From NCBI GenBank assembly GCA_002327255.1, contig DCUM01000255.1, positions 8,246 through 16,153 on the forward strand: 7,908 nucleotides of DNA, read 5' to 3'. A program made the translations under genes and the position numbers. The stretch is from a bacterium UBA2214. Lineage in GTDB: Bacteria; Zhuqueibacterota; Zhuqueibacteria; Residuimicrobiales; Residuimicrobiaceae. This document shows positions 1-5,847 of the stretch, in pieces (positions within the stretch are counted from its first letter, which is position 1; each line of letters starts with the position of its first letter). The notes under the pieces are model-generated. The model had not been told where the DNA came from. It made no database searches and saw only the letters and a list, made by a program, of their open reading frames with translations.

Positions 1-41
1 GCCTTTTATAACAGCTTCCCCCTCCTCTTGAGTGAGGGTAT

Positions 42-82
42 CCCAAATCCATTACTTTTATCTTGCTATTTGGGCGTTTCTT
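42..82 (+). terminator. Possible terminator hairpin at left edge
   Basis: CCCAAAT (42-48) and ATTTGGG (68-74) form a perfect 7-bp inverted repeat around a 19-base spacer, followed by a T-rich stretch (cgtttcttt). This could end a gene lying to the left of the window. The spacer is long and the stem is A/T-weak, so it may instead be chance. Confidence 0.3.
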
Positions 83-139
83 TAATATTTTAAAATACCT
101 GCGTTGTGGTTTGCTGAATTTATTACAGGCGGGGTGGTG

Positions 140-313
140 ATGCGTAAAGAATGTCCTTCATGCGCGGTGGAAATCCGTGGCGATGCCGAGCGCTGTCCGA
201 TCTGCGGCTATGAATTTCCACGCTCCCGGTTGCCGCTCAGGATCACCGCATTCATATTATTGCTGCTTTTTTTATGGCCGTTGCTTCACATGGTTCGTCA
301 TTTTTTCCGCTGA
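140..313 (+). CDS. Small zinc-ribbon protein with one C-terminal membrane helix
   Basis: A 57-residue protein of unknown function. Two CxxC knuckles (C5/C8 as CPSC, C19/C22 as CPIC, ten residues between) form a zinc-ribbon of the double-CxxC type common in small bacterial proteins. A basic stretch (RSRLPLR, 28-34) and a strongly hydrophobic segment (about residues 35-52) follow, so the ribbon should face the cytoplasm with a C-terminal membrane anchor. The ATG at 140 was chosen because the knuckles begin right after it. An in-frame ATG at 104 would add 12 residues unlike the family. The ribosome site is weak (GGGGTGG). The methyltransferase gene begins 19 bases downstream, suggesting co-transcription. 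The ribbon and helix are clear; the role (partner-binding adaptor, or none) is inference. Confidence 0.7.
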   Translation: MRKECPSCAVEIRGDAERCPICGYEFPRSRLPLRITAFILLLLFLWPLLHMVRHFFR

Positions 314-332
314 CCCCCAAAAGGAATTGATC

Positions 333-1094
333 ATGTCCCACTGGTACCAGACGCTCTTCACCAATTACGCCCGCACCTACGACAACGAGCGCTTCACCCA
401 GGGCACGCTGCAGGAGGTGGAATTCATCGAAAAGATGATTGCAGGCGATCGCACGCGCACCATCCTGGATATCGGCTGCGGCACCGGCCGCCACGCCATC
501 GAGTTCGCCCGGCGCGGTTACACCGTGACCGGCATCGATCTCTCGCCTTCCCAGATTCAGCGCGCCCGGGAAAAGGCCGATGAAGCGGGCGTCCAGGTCG
601 ATTTCGCCGTCGCCGATGCCCGGCATTTGCAGTATGATGAAGCGTTCGATGTGGCGATCATGCTCTGCGAGGGGGGCTTTTCGCTGATGGAGACCGACGA
701 GATGAACTTTGCCATCCTCACCAACGCCGTGATGGCCCTCAAACCCAGGGGAGTTTTCATCTTCACCACCCTGAACGCCCTGTACCCCCTGACCCACTCG
801 ACCGAGCAGTTCATGGCCGAGAATATCGTGGAAGGGCAGAGCAGCGGGCATCATTTCGATTTTATGACGTTTCGCGATCACTCAGCCTTCTCCTGCGCCG
901 ACGACGATGGCCAGATGCGCACCATGGCGTGTAACGAGCGCTATTATGCACCGTCCGAGATCACCTGGATGCTCAAGACGTTGCAATGCCGCAATATCCG
1001 CATCTGGGGATGCGATTGCGGCGATTTTCAGGAGAACAAGCCCCTGACCGGCGATCATTTCGAGATGCTCGTGCTGGCGGAAAAGGGCTGGTAA
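333..1094 (+). CDS. Class I SAM-dependent methyltransferase
   Basis: A 253-residue soluble methyltransferase with a Rossmann fold. Motif I is intact: ILDIGCGTGRHAIEFARRG (residues 44-62) is the glycine-rich SAM-binding loop. The acidic end of strand 2 follows (TVTGIDLS, D69), then the adenine-contacting region (VADARHLQ, 93-100) and strand 4 (FDVAIM, 105-110). After motif I it matches the Methyltransf_11/25 type acting on small molecules. The C-terminal half (about 150-253) is more divergent and has several cysteines (C188, C200, C219, C227, C229), possibly a substrate cap. The ATG at 333 has an AAGGA ribosome site at normal spacing. An upstream in-frame extension exists only because the frame is open through the preceding gene. 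Substrate is unknown, since neither neighbour names a pathway. Confidence 0.88.
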   Translation: MSHWYQTLFTNYARTYDNERFTQGTLQEVEFIEKMIAGDRTRTILDIGCGTGRHAIEFARRGYTVTGIDLSPSQIQRAREKADEAGVQVDFAVADARHLQYDEAFDVAIMLCEGGFSLMETDEMNFAILTNAVMALKPRGVFIFTTLNALYPLTHSTEQFMAENIVEGQSSGHHFDFMTFRDHSAFSCADDDGQMRTMACNERYYAPSEITWMLKTLQCRNIRIWGCDCGDFQENKPLTGDHFEMLVLAEKGW

Positions 1095-1184
1095 TGCTAT
1101 CTGACCTGAATTATTCATAAACTACATGAGTCCACTCTATTAAGTTACCCGTGAATTTATGCAAGAGGCTAAATGGAGAATAGT

Positions 1185-2801
1185 ATGTTTAAAAAAATCG
1201 CGCTTCTCTTGTTGACAGCCACCGCCGTCTTTGCGGCGGATATCAAGACGCAAATCGTCGAGGTCGTTGTCTATCCCCGGGTGGCCATGGTGCAGCGCCA
1301 GGCCACGGTGCGTCTGCAACAGGGACTCAACGAGGTGACGATCCCCGGTCTGCCCGCCCTGCTGCAGGATGAATCGGTCTATGCCAAACTGGATGGCGCG
1401 GACGGCGTGCAACTGGAGGATGTCATCGTGGAGCGCTGGTTCCTCGAAAAGCCGGAAGAGGGCCAGGTGCGCAAGCTGTCGGATGAGATCGCCGATCTCG
1501 AAAAACAGAACAAGCTGCTGGAAGGGGAACGAAAATCGCTGGGCGCTCAGGAGACCTTTCTCACCTCGATTCAATCGACGCAGAGCACCCAGGCGGGACA
1601 GCAGGTCGCTTCCGGCAGACCCAATACCGGCGCCTGGGCATCCAGCATGGCGTACATCGGAGAGAATCTGGGCAAGATCTATGAGCAGATCATCGAAATT
1701 GACATAAAACACAACGAGACCAAGGCAAAAATCGAAGTATTGAAAAAGCAGATGAACGAGATGCAGTCGGCCAAACCGCGCGAAGAAAAATCGATCGCAC
1801 TCTCCCTGCGGGCGCCGAAAGCCGTAACCGTGCAATTGACCGTCTCCTATCTCATCGGTGATGTCAGTTGGTCGCCCTCCTATGAAATCCGGGCCACGCC
1901 GCAGTCGGGCCAGGTGGAGGTGGTTTACAGCGCTCATGTCCGGCAAAAGACGGGCGAGGAGTGGGAAAACGTCGATCTGATCCTCTCGACTGCTGCGCCA
2001 CAGCGCAGCGCCACGGCGCCCGAGCTGCGGCCGTGGGATGTGCGCTTGTGGGAGGAGCGGCCGGTCACTGCCTACAAGCTGTCGCGCAAAACGGCGGAGA
2101 TGGCCCTGCAACAAGATGCTACGGGTGTCCTGGACATGGCCGTCGCGGCGGCGCCGCCGCCCACGGTGCTGGCGCATAAATCCATTTCCGCACAATTTGC
2201 CGTCAGCGGCAAGCGCGATGTCTACAGCGGTGAAGAAGCGGCCAAGGTGCTGATCACGCGCGAGACCTTCTCCGCCGAGATGGCTTATGTGACCATACCC
2301 AAATTGAGTCCGTTTGTCTACCTGCAGGGCAAACTGACCAACAGCAGCGCCTATCCGCTGTTGCCAGGTGTGGCGCTGGTCTATGTGGACGGCGATTTTG
2401 TCGGACGCAGCGAATTTGCCGCTCTGGCGCCGGGCGAAAAAGTGGATTTGTCGCTTGGCATCGATGAAGGCATGAAAGTGAAACACGAGCTGGTCAAAAA
2501 ATTTGACAGCACCGCCGGCATGTTGAACAAGAAGCACGAAGTGGAATACGATTACCGCATCACGGTGGAAAATTACAAGACGCAGGCGGTGCGGTTGACG
2601 CTGATGGATCAATTGCCGCGCTCGCTGCAGGAAGAGCTCAAAATCGAAGATATTAAACTGGTGCCGCAGCCGCAGGAATGGAACCGCGAGAATCAAAAGC
2701 TCGAGTGGACGCTGGAACTGAAGCCCAGGGAGAAGAAAGAGCTGACCATTCATTTCAAGGCGAGCTATCCGCGCGGCCGCCAGGTGGCGGGGCTGGATTA
2801 A
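1185..2801 (+). CDS. Secreted MuiA-family protein (DUF4140/DUF4139)
   Basis: A 538-residue exported protein. Residues 1-18 (MFKKIALLLLTATAVFAA) are a classic Sec signal peptide with cleavage near AFA/AD. The DUF4140-like N-terminal domain (about 22-90) starts with the typical 'VVVYPRVAMVQRQATVRLQQGLNEVTI' pattern. Charged heptad-like helices follow (about 92-130 and 158-200), then a C-terminal DUF4139 beta domain (about 205-530) with the hallmark TGEEWENVDLILSTA (256-270) and the closing YPRGRQVAGL. This is the architecture of proteins annotated 'mucoidy inhibitor MuiA'. The biochemical function of the family is unknown; it is expected in the periplasm or at the cell surface. An in-frame ATG at 1173 has AGAGG upstream, but the ATG at 1185 has GGAG at six bases and puts the signal peptide at the N-terminus, so it is preferred. 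The gene is complete and converges on the phosphatase gene. Confidence 0.88.
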   Translation: MFKKIALLLLTATAVFAADIKTQIVEVVVYPRVAMVQRQATVRLQQGLNEVTIPGLPALLQDESVYAKLDGADGVQLEDVIVERWFLEKPEEGQVRKLSDEIADLEKQNKLLEGERKSLGAQETFLTSIQSTQSTQAGQQVASGRPNTGAWASSMAYIGENLGKIYEQIIEIDIKHNETKAKIEVLKKQMNEMQSAKPREEKSIALSLRAPKAVTVQLTVSYLIGDVSWSPSYEIRATPQSGQVEVVYSAHVRQKTGEEWENVDLILSTAAPQRSATAPELRPWDVRLWEERPVTAYKLSRKTAEMALQQDATGVLDMAVAAAPPPTVLAHKSISAQFAVSGKRDVYSGEEAAKVLITRETFSAEMAYVTIPKLSPFVYLQGKLTNSSAYPLLPGVALVYVDGDFVGRSEFAALAPGEKVDLSLGIDEGMKVKHELVKKFDSTAGMLNKKHEVEYDYRITVENYKTQAVRLTLMDQLPRSLQEELKIEDIKLVPQPQEWNRENQKLEWTLELKPREKKELTIHFKASYPRGRQVAGLD

Positions 2802-2813
2802 GCAACTTGCGGT

Positions 2814-2850
2814 TGGGTGTCCGCCCACCTGCATCGCCGGGCTGGCGCGC
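2814..2850 (+). repeat. GC-rich intergenic repeat, copy 1
   Basis: This 37-base unit matches 3019-3055 at 33 of 37 positions (offset 205). Mismatches are at 2818, 2822, 2831 and 2849. It begins 12 bases after the MuiA-like stop codon. Copy 2 keeps a perfect hairpin that is degraded here. A shorter 11-base repeat, GTGTCCGCCCA, occurs at 2817-2827 and again at 2873-2883. Confidence 0.75.
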
Positions 2851-2930
2851 CTGGAATCCCCGCGAGCGCAAAGTGTCCGCCCAAAACCAGACCACGGAAT
2901 ACACAGTCGACACGTAAAAGCGCGCGACAG

Positions 2931-2962
2931 TGGGCTCCACCTGCTCCTGGTGGGGTCCACCT
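2931..2962 (+). repeat. 20-base tandem repeat forming a 10-bp hairpin
   Basis: TGGGCTCCACCT (2931-2942) recurs with one change as TGGGGTCCACCT (2951-2962). The overlapping segments GGGCTCCACC (2932-2941) and GGTGGGGTCC (2949-2958) pair over 10 positions, eight Watson-Crick and two G-T, around a 7-base loop. No T-run follows on either strand, so it is not a textbook intrinsic terminator. It may still block or pause transcription, or be a relic of a dispersed repeat. Confidence 0.6.
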
Positions 2963-3016
2963 CTCTTACACGGCTGTTGGTCTCTGCGCCTGCGGGAGGC
3001 AATTCAGGAATCGCAG

Positions 3017-3058
3017 GGTGGGCGTCAGCCCACCTACATCGCCGGGCTGGCGCCCGGC
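3017..3058 (+). repeat. GC-rich intergenic repeat, copy 2, two perfect hairpins
   Basis: Two consecutive perfect stem-loops occur here. The first is GGTGGGC-GTCA-GCCCACC (3017-3034) and the second is GCCGGGC-TGGC-GCCCGGC (3041-3058), each with a 7-bp stem and a 4-base loop. The segment 3019-3055 is the second copy of the repeat at 2814-2850. A related but poorer GGGTGG...CCCACC pair sits at 3074-3092, just before the convergent phosphatase gene's stop. Placement between two converging genes suits a bidirectional transcription barrier or a dispersed REP-like element. Confidence 0.7.
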
Positions 3059-3098
3059 GCACCCGGGGGGGCAGGGTGGACCCTGGCCCACCGTTTGA

Positions 3099-4199
3099 TC
3101 ATTTCGTGCGTTGCAGCAGGATCATGGTGATATCGTCATGGGTGGGCGAATCGCCGACGAACGTCTGCAGACGCCGGATCAGTTTTTCACCCAGCAACTT
3201 GGCATCTGCAATTTTATAGCGTTCCAGATCGGCGCGCAGGCGTTCTTCGCCATAGAACGCACCTTCCCAGTCGCGCGCATCCACCAATCCATCCGAATAG
3301 AATAACAGCATGTCGCCGGGCGCCAGGTCGATGCTATCGGCGGCGAATTCGATGCCTGCCTGGATACCCAACGCGGGGTTCCCTTTGCGCCACTCTTCGA
3401 TGATGCCGGATTTGATCAGAAAAGGCGGCTGATGTCCGGCATTGACAAACCGCACTTTGTCCGAATCGGGGGATATTTCGATATAGATCAGGGAAGCGAA
3501 GCGGTTGGCCAGTGTATCGCGTACATAAATCTGATTGGTTTTGAACGCCAGTTTCGCCAGGTTCGGGGTGTCGGGGGCCAGTGCGCGCAGCGTTGCCTGC
3601 AATTTTGCCATCAGGAGGGCGGCCCCCAGCCCCTTGTCGGCGATGTCGCCGATGGCGAGACCGTGGCGTTTGTCGCTGAGCGGCAAATAGTCGAGCAAAT
3701 CACCGCCGACATCGTTGGCGGGATGGTAGTAGAGCCAAACGGACCATCCGGGGATTTGCGGCGGATTTTCCGGGATGAGGGCTTTTTGCACCACGCGGCC
3801 GGCCTGCAATTCGCTGCGGGCGAGCATTTTGTCTTTCACTTCCATCATCAGCAGCAGAAGCAGCACAACGATCACCGCGCCGCCGGTCTCCGTCGATGTC
3901 TGCAGTCGCTGAGCATGCATCTCGCAGCGCGGCAGACCGAGCAGGACGAGGGTGACCAGGAGCAGAATGCGCCGGAACGAACTCATGTGCAGCAATAAAC
4001 TCTTGAAGAGCCACCAGGTCGTCAAAAAGAATCCCTTGACGGCCGATGCCGTGCGCAGTCTGGCGTGCTGCTCTTCGCTCAGATAGAACTCTTTCAGTTC
4101 GCCATATTCGCGCCGCATCTGGGTAAAGTGACCGCCGCGGCGCAGATCATCGCGGATCACCCGTCCCAGGGGCTGTTGTTCTGTGTGTTGGGAAGTCAA
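3099..4199 (-). CDS. Membrane-anchored SpoIIE/RsbU-type PP2C phosphatase
   Basis: A 366-residue PPM-family serine/threonine phosphatase. In characterised relatives these enzymes dephosphorylate an anti-sigma-factor antagonist (STAS protein) in a partner-switching pathway. Residues 1-70 are charged and partly helical with no recognised sensor domain. Two hydrophobic segments follow (about 77-90 and 107-119). The catalytic domain spans about 130-364. Metal-binding and fold motifs are present: VGGDLLDYL (164-172, D167), IGDIADKGLGAALLMA (183-198), VNAGHQPPF (252-260), LLFYSDGLVDAR (298-309, D303) and HDD (354-356). The start is TTG at 4199. It is supported by GAGGTG four bases upstream; the next Met is residue 28. 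No STAS, anti-sigma or response-regulator gene is beside it, so the substrate is unknown. It is divergent from the epimerase gene, sharing a 281-base control region. Confidence 0.9.
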   Translation of the reverse strand: MTSQHTEQQPLGRVIRDDLRRGGHFTQMRREYGELKEFYLSEEQHARLRTASAVKGFFLTTWWLFKSLLLHMSSFRRILLLVTLVLLGLPRCEMHAQRLQTSTETGGAVIVVLLLLLMMEVKDKMLARSELQAGRVVQKALIPENPPQIPGWSVWLYYHPANDVGGDLLDYLPLSDKRHGLAIGDIADKGLGAALLMAKLQATLRALAPDTPNLAKLAFKTNQIYVRDTLANRFASLIYIEISPDSDKVRFVNAGHQPPFLIKSGIIEEWRKGNPALGIQAGIEFAADSIDLAPGDMLLFYSDGLVDARDWEGAFYGEERLRADLERYKIADAKLLGEKLIRRLQTFVGDSPTHDDITMILLQRTK

Positions 4200-4215
4200 A
4201 GTTCACCTCGAGTTT
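4200..4215 (-). promoter_or_regulatory. Strong ribosome site that decides a TTG start
   Basis: Read on the minus strand, GAGGTGAACT runs directly into TTG ACT TCC. The GAGGTG core lies four bases before the TTG. No ATG or GTG competes at this distance, so it fixes the phosphatase start at an uncommon codon. Confidence 0.7.
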
Positions 4216-4320
4216 GCCTCTTTCATACGTTAAAAAGTTCAAAAAGTAACAGCCGGGATGGCTGTCTGCATGGATTTGTCAAAAAATCGCATTGATTTCA
4301 AATATAAAGCCCCTCCGGGC

Positions 4321-4355
4321 GACCCCGGGATCTAGGAATTCGACCCCGGGGTCTA
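4321..4355 (+). promoter_or_regulatory. Twin GACCCCGGGRTCTA boxes, 21 bases apart
   Basis: GACCCCGGGATCTA (4321-4334) and GACCCCGGGGTCTA (4342-4355) differ at one base. The 12-base core of the second is a perfect palindrome and that of the first is near-palindromic. Repeat distance is 21 bases, two turns of B-DNA, which would place two bound dimers on the same face. The boxes also pair with each other into a 12-position stem (one A-C mismatch, 9-base loop 4333-4341), followed by TATGATTTTTC. They lie between the divergent phosphatase and epimerase genes. An operator pair for a regulator of one or both genes is plausible; an attenuator-like leader hairpin on a plus-strand transcript is the alternative. 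No regulator gene is in the window. Confidence 0.55.
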
Positions 4356-4394
4356 TGATTTTTCAGGATTGCAGCAAAGAGCACGGATAACCAG

Positions 4395-4408
4395 GCCATT
4401 TTAATGGC
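4395..4408 (+). promoter_or_regulatory. Short inverted repeat upstream of the epimerase gene
   Basis: GCCATT-TT-AATGGC is a perfect 6+6 inverted repeat with a 2-base centre, ending 72 bases before the epimerase start codon. The size suits a dimeric repressor site, but repeats this short arise by chance, so the call is weak. I found no convincing -35/-10 pair for either divergent gene. Confidence 0.25.
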
Positions 4409-4480
4409 GCTCATCTTTCATTTCAGTTGCCTTTTTGCGGTGAATCTCGTAAGTTATGCAAATTTATCAGGAGGATAAGA

Positions 4481-5623
4481 ATGTCCATGTCCAGAAAAGA
4501 ATTTTTGAGAACGACCGGCAAAACGGTTCTCGCCGCGGGTGCCGCTTCCGCCGCGTCGCCGCTGCTGGTGCAGTGCGCGAAAAAGGGTAAATCCAGCGGT
4601 GGCTTTAATATGGAAATCAAGACCAAACGGCTCGATTTGCGTCATGCCTGGACCATTGCCCGCAATACCAGCACCTACAAAGAATACGCTTTCGTCCAGT
4701 TGAAAAAGGATGGCGTTTGCGGCTGGGGTGAGGCCGCCCACAATGTCCGCTACGGCGAATCTCTGGAGTCCATAGTCGAGACCCTGGAAAAAGCACGCCC
4801 CATACTGGCGGCCTGCGATCCGTGGAAATTCGTAGATGTCAACGAGGCCGTCCAGGCGGTGTGTGAGGGGCAAACCGCGGCCAAGGCGGCCATTGATATC
4901 GCCTTGATGGATTGGATCAGCAAGTCTCTGGGAATTCCGCTCTACCAGATGTGGGGTCTGGATCCCGCCAAGGCGCCGCAGACCACTTTTTCAATCGGCA
5001 TCGACACCATGGATATGGTCCGGCAGAAGGTGGAGGAAGCCGCGCCCTATCCGCTGCTCAAGATCAAGATGGGCAAGGACAATGATGAAGAAATCCTCGC
5101 CGCGGTGCGTAGCGTGACGAACAAGACGCTGCGCGTCGATGCCAACGAGGGCTGGAAAGAGAAGGAACTCGCCCTGCGCAAGGTCGAATGGCTGGCGCAG
5201 AACGGCGTCGATATTGTTGAACAGCCCATGCCGGTGGAGATGATGGAAGAGACCGCCTGGGTGAAAGCGCGCGCCCCGATTCCCATCATCGCCGATGAGT
5301 CGGTCAAGACCAGCGGCGACATCCCCAAGCTGGCGGAAGCCTTTGACGGGATCAATATCAAGGTCGATAAAGCGGGCGGCTTGCAGGAATCCTTGCGCAT
5401 GATCTGGATGGCGCGTTCCCTGGGTATGAAGATCATGCTGGGCTGCATGGTCTCCAGCTCGCTCTCCATCACCGCGGCGGCGCATCTTTCGCCCCTGACG
5501 GATTATCCGGACCTCGACGGCCATCTGCTGCTCGCCAGCGACCCTTTCAAGGGCGTCCAGGTCAAGGATGGCTGGCTGATCCTGCCGGACAAGCCGGGAC
5601 TGGGTGTGGAGGGCGCGTTTTAG
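4481..5623 (+). CDS. Dipeptide epimerase with export-signal-like N-terminus
   Basis: A 380-residue enolase-superfamily enzyme of the L-Ala-D/L-Glu (dipeptide) epimerase type. These invert the second residue of a dipeptide, often during murein-peptide recycling. Catalytic residues are all visible: the KxK pair K194/K196 (LKIKMG), Mg ligands D220 (RVDANEGW), E247 (VEQP) and D272 (ADES), and the opposite-face lysine K294 (INIKVDKAGG). The DxD at D344/D346 (PDLDGHLLL) is the dipeptide amino-group hallmark. The enzyme body starts near residue 44 (MEIKTKRLDL). Before it lies a Tat-like leader, SRKEFLR (4-10), then a hydrophobic stretch (15-31) ending in LLVQC. The RK pair and Q before C are both non-standard. 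The ATG at 4481 has AGGAGG six bases upstream. Substrate range beyond Ala-Glu cannot be read from sequence. Confidence 0.92.
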   Translation: MSMSRKEFLRTTGKTVLAAGAASAASPLLVQCAKKGKSSGGFNMEIKTKRLDLRHAWTIARNTSTYKEYAFVQLKKDGVCGWGEAAHNVRYGESLESIVETLEKARPILAACDPWKFVDVNEAVQAVCEGQTAAKAAIDIALMDWISKSLGIPLYQMWGLDPAKAPQTTFSIGIDTMDMVRQKVEEAAPYPLLKIKMGKDNDEEILAAVRSVTNKTLRVDANEGWKEKELALRKVEWLAQNGVDIVEQPMPVEMMEETAWVKARAPIPIIADESVKTSGDIPKLAEAFDGINIKVDKAGGLQESLRMIWMARSLGMKIMLGCMVSSSLSITAAAHLSPLTDYPDLDGHLLLASDPFKGVQVKDGWLILPDKPGLGVEGAF

Positions 5624-5651
5624 TCAGCGAATTCCGCCGGTAACTTTGCCG

Positions 5652-5688
5652 TGGCGTCATGCGAATGATGGCCTGCTCATTGACGCCA
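5652..5688 (+). repeat. 8-bp inverted repeat with 21-base spacer
   Basis: TGGCGTCA (5652-5659) and TGACGCCA (5681-5688) are perfect reverse complements 21 bases apart, just downstream of the epimerase stop. No T-run follows. It may help stop transcription or protect the mRNA 3' end, or bind a protein. Confidence 0.4.
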
Positions 5689-5717
5689 ACCCATACCCCT
5701 CTGCTGCAAACCCCTCG

Positions 5718-5736
5718 CCGCGCCTGACGCGGTTTT
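5718..5736 (+). terminator. Short terminator-like hairpin after the epimerase gene
   Basis: CCGCG (5718-5722), a CCTGA loop and CGCGG (5728-5732) form a 5-bp all-GC stem, followed at once by TTTT. It is weaker than the hairpin 29 bases downstream and may be the first of two stops in series. Confidence 0.4.
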
Positions 5737-5764
5737 CGCCAGGCCGGCGGTGAAATAGTTGTGC

Positions 5765-5786
5765 ATGCCCCGCAAGGGGCATTTTT
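5765..5786 (+). terminator. Intrinsic terminator of the epimerase gene
   Basis: ATGCCCC (5765-5771) and GGGGCAT (5776-5782) form a perfect 7-bp stem closed by a GCAA (GNRA) loop, followed by TTTT. This is a compact rho-independent terminator on the plus strand. It separates the epimerase transcript from the HAD/adenosine-kinase operon. Confidence 0.75.
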
Positions 5787-5789
5787 ATG

Positions 5790-5818
5790 TTGCAGAAGGT
5801 GAATCTTTTGATTATTTT
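5790..5818 (+). promoter_or_regulatory. Possible promoter of the HAD/adenosine-kinase operon
   Basis: TTGCAG (5790-5795) and TATTTT (5813-5818) are separated by 17 bases, directly after the terminator and about 30 bases before the HAD start codon. The hexamers match the housekeeping consensus at only three and four of six positions. Position is the main support. Confidence 0.3.
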
Positions 5819-5847
5819 CTCGAGACAGGATATTCAAGGGAGCGCAT

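Noticed and set aside
177..332. In-frame extension upstream of the methyltransferase ATG
   Set aside because: The added 52 residues overlap the zinc-ribbon gene in another frame, lack family similarity, and have no ribosome site comparable with AAGGA before 333.
1107..1117. TGAATTATTCA palindrome upstream of the MuiA-like gene
   Set aside because: It is a short AT-rich dyad with no paired site and no convincing promoter beside it; chance is the simplest explanation.
1140..3062. A 640-codon open frame on the minus strand
   Set aside because: It lies antisense to the MuiA-like gene and through the repeat cluster. The plus-strand frame has a signal peptide, ribosome site and family motifs; the antisense product is rich in R/H/L/F with no motif. 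It is a GC-driven shadow.
2817..3219. Several short plus-strand open frames in and after the repeat cluster
   Set aside because: Their products are G/P/A/R-rich translations of the repeats, with no ribosome sites, and some run into the antisense of the phosphatase gene.
3432..3998. A 188-codon plus-strand open frame inside the phosphatase region
   Set aside because: It is the complement of the conserved PP2C domain, whose motifs are unambiguous on the minus strand.
4570..4578. LVQC as a lipoprotein lipobox in the epimerase leader
   Set aside because: Glutamine directly before the cysteine breaks the usual G/A/S rule, so lipid attachment is not supported, although export is still likely.
4991..5524. 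Long minus-strand open frames opposite the epimerase
   Set aside because: Every catalytic residue of the epimerase is encoded on the plus strand here; the opposite frames have no motif or start signal.
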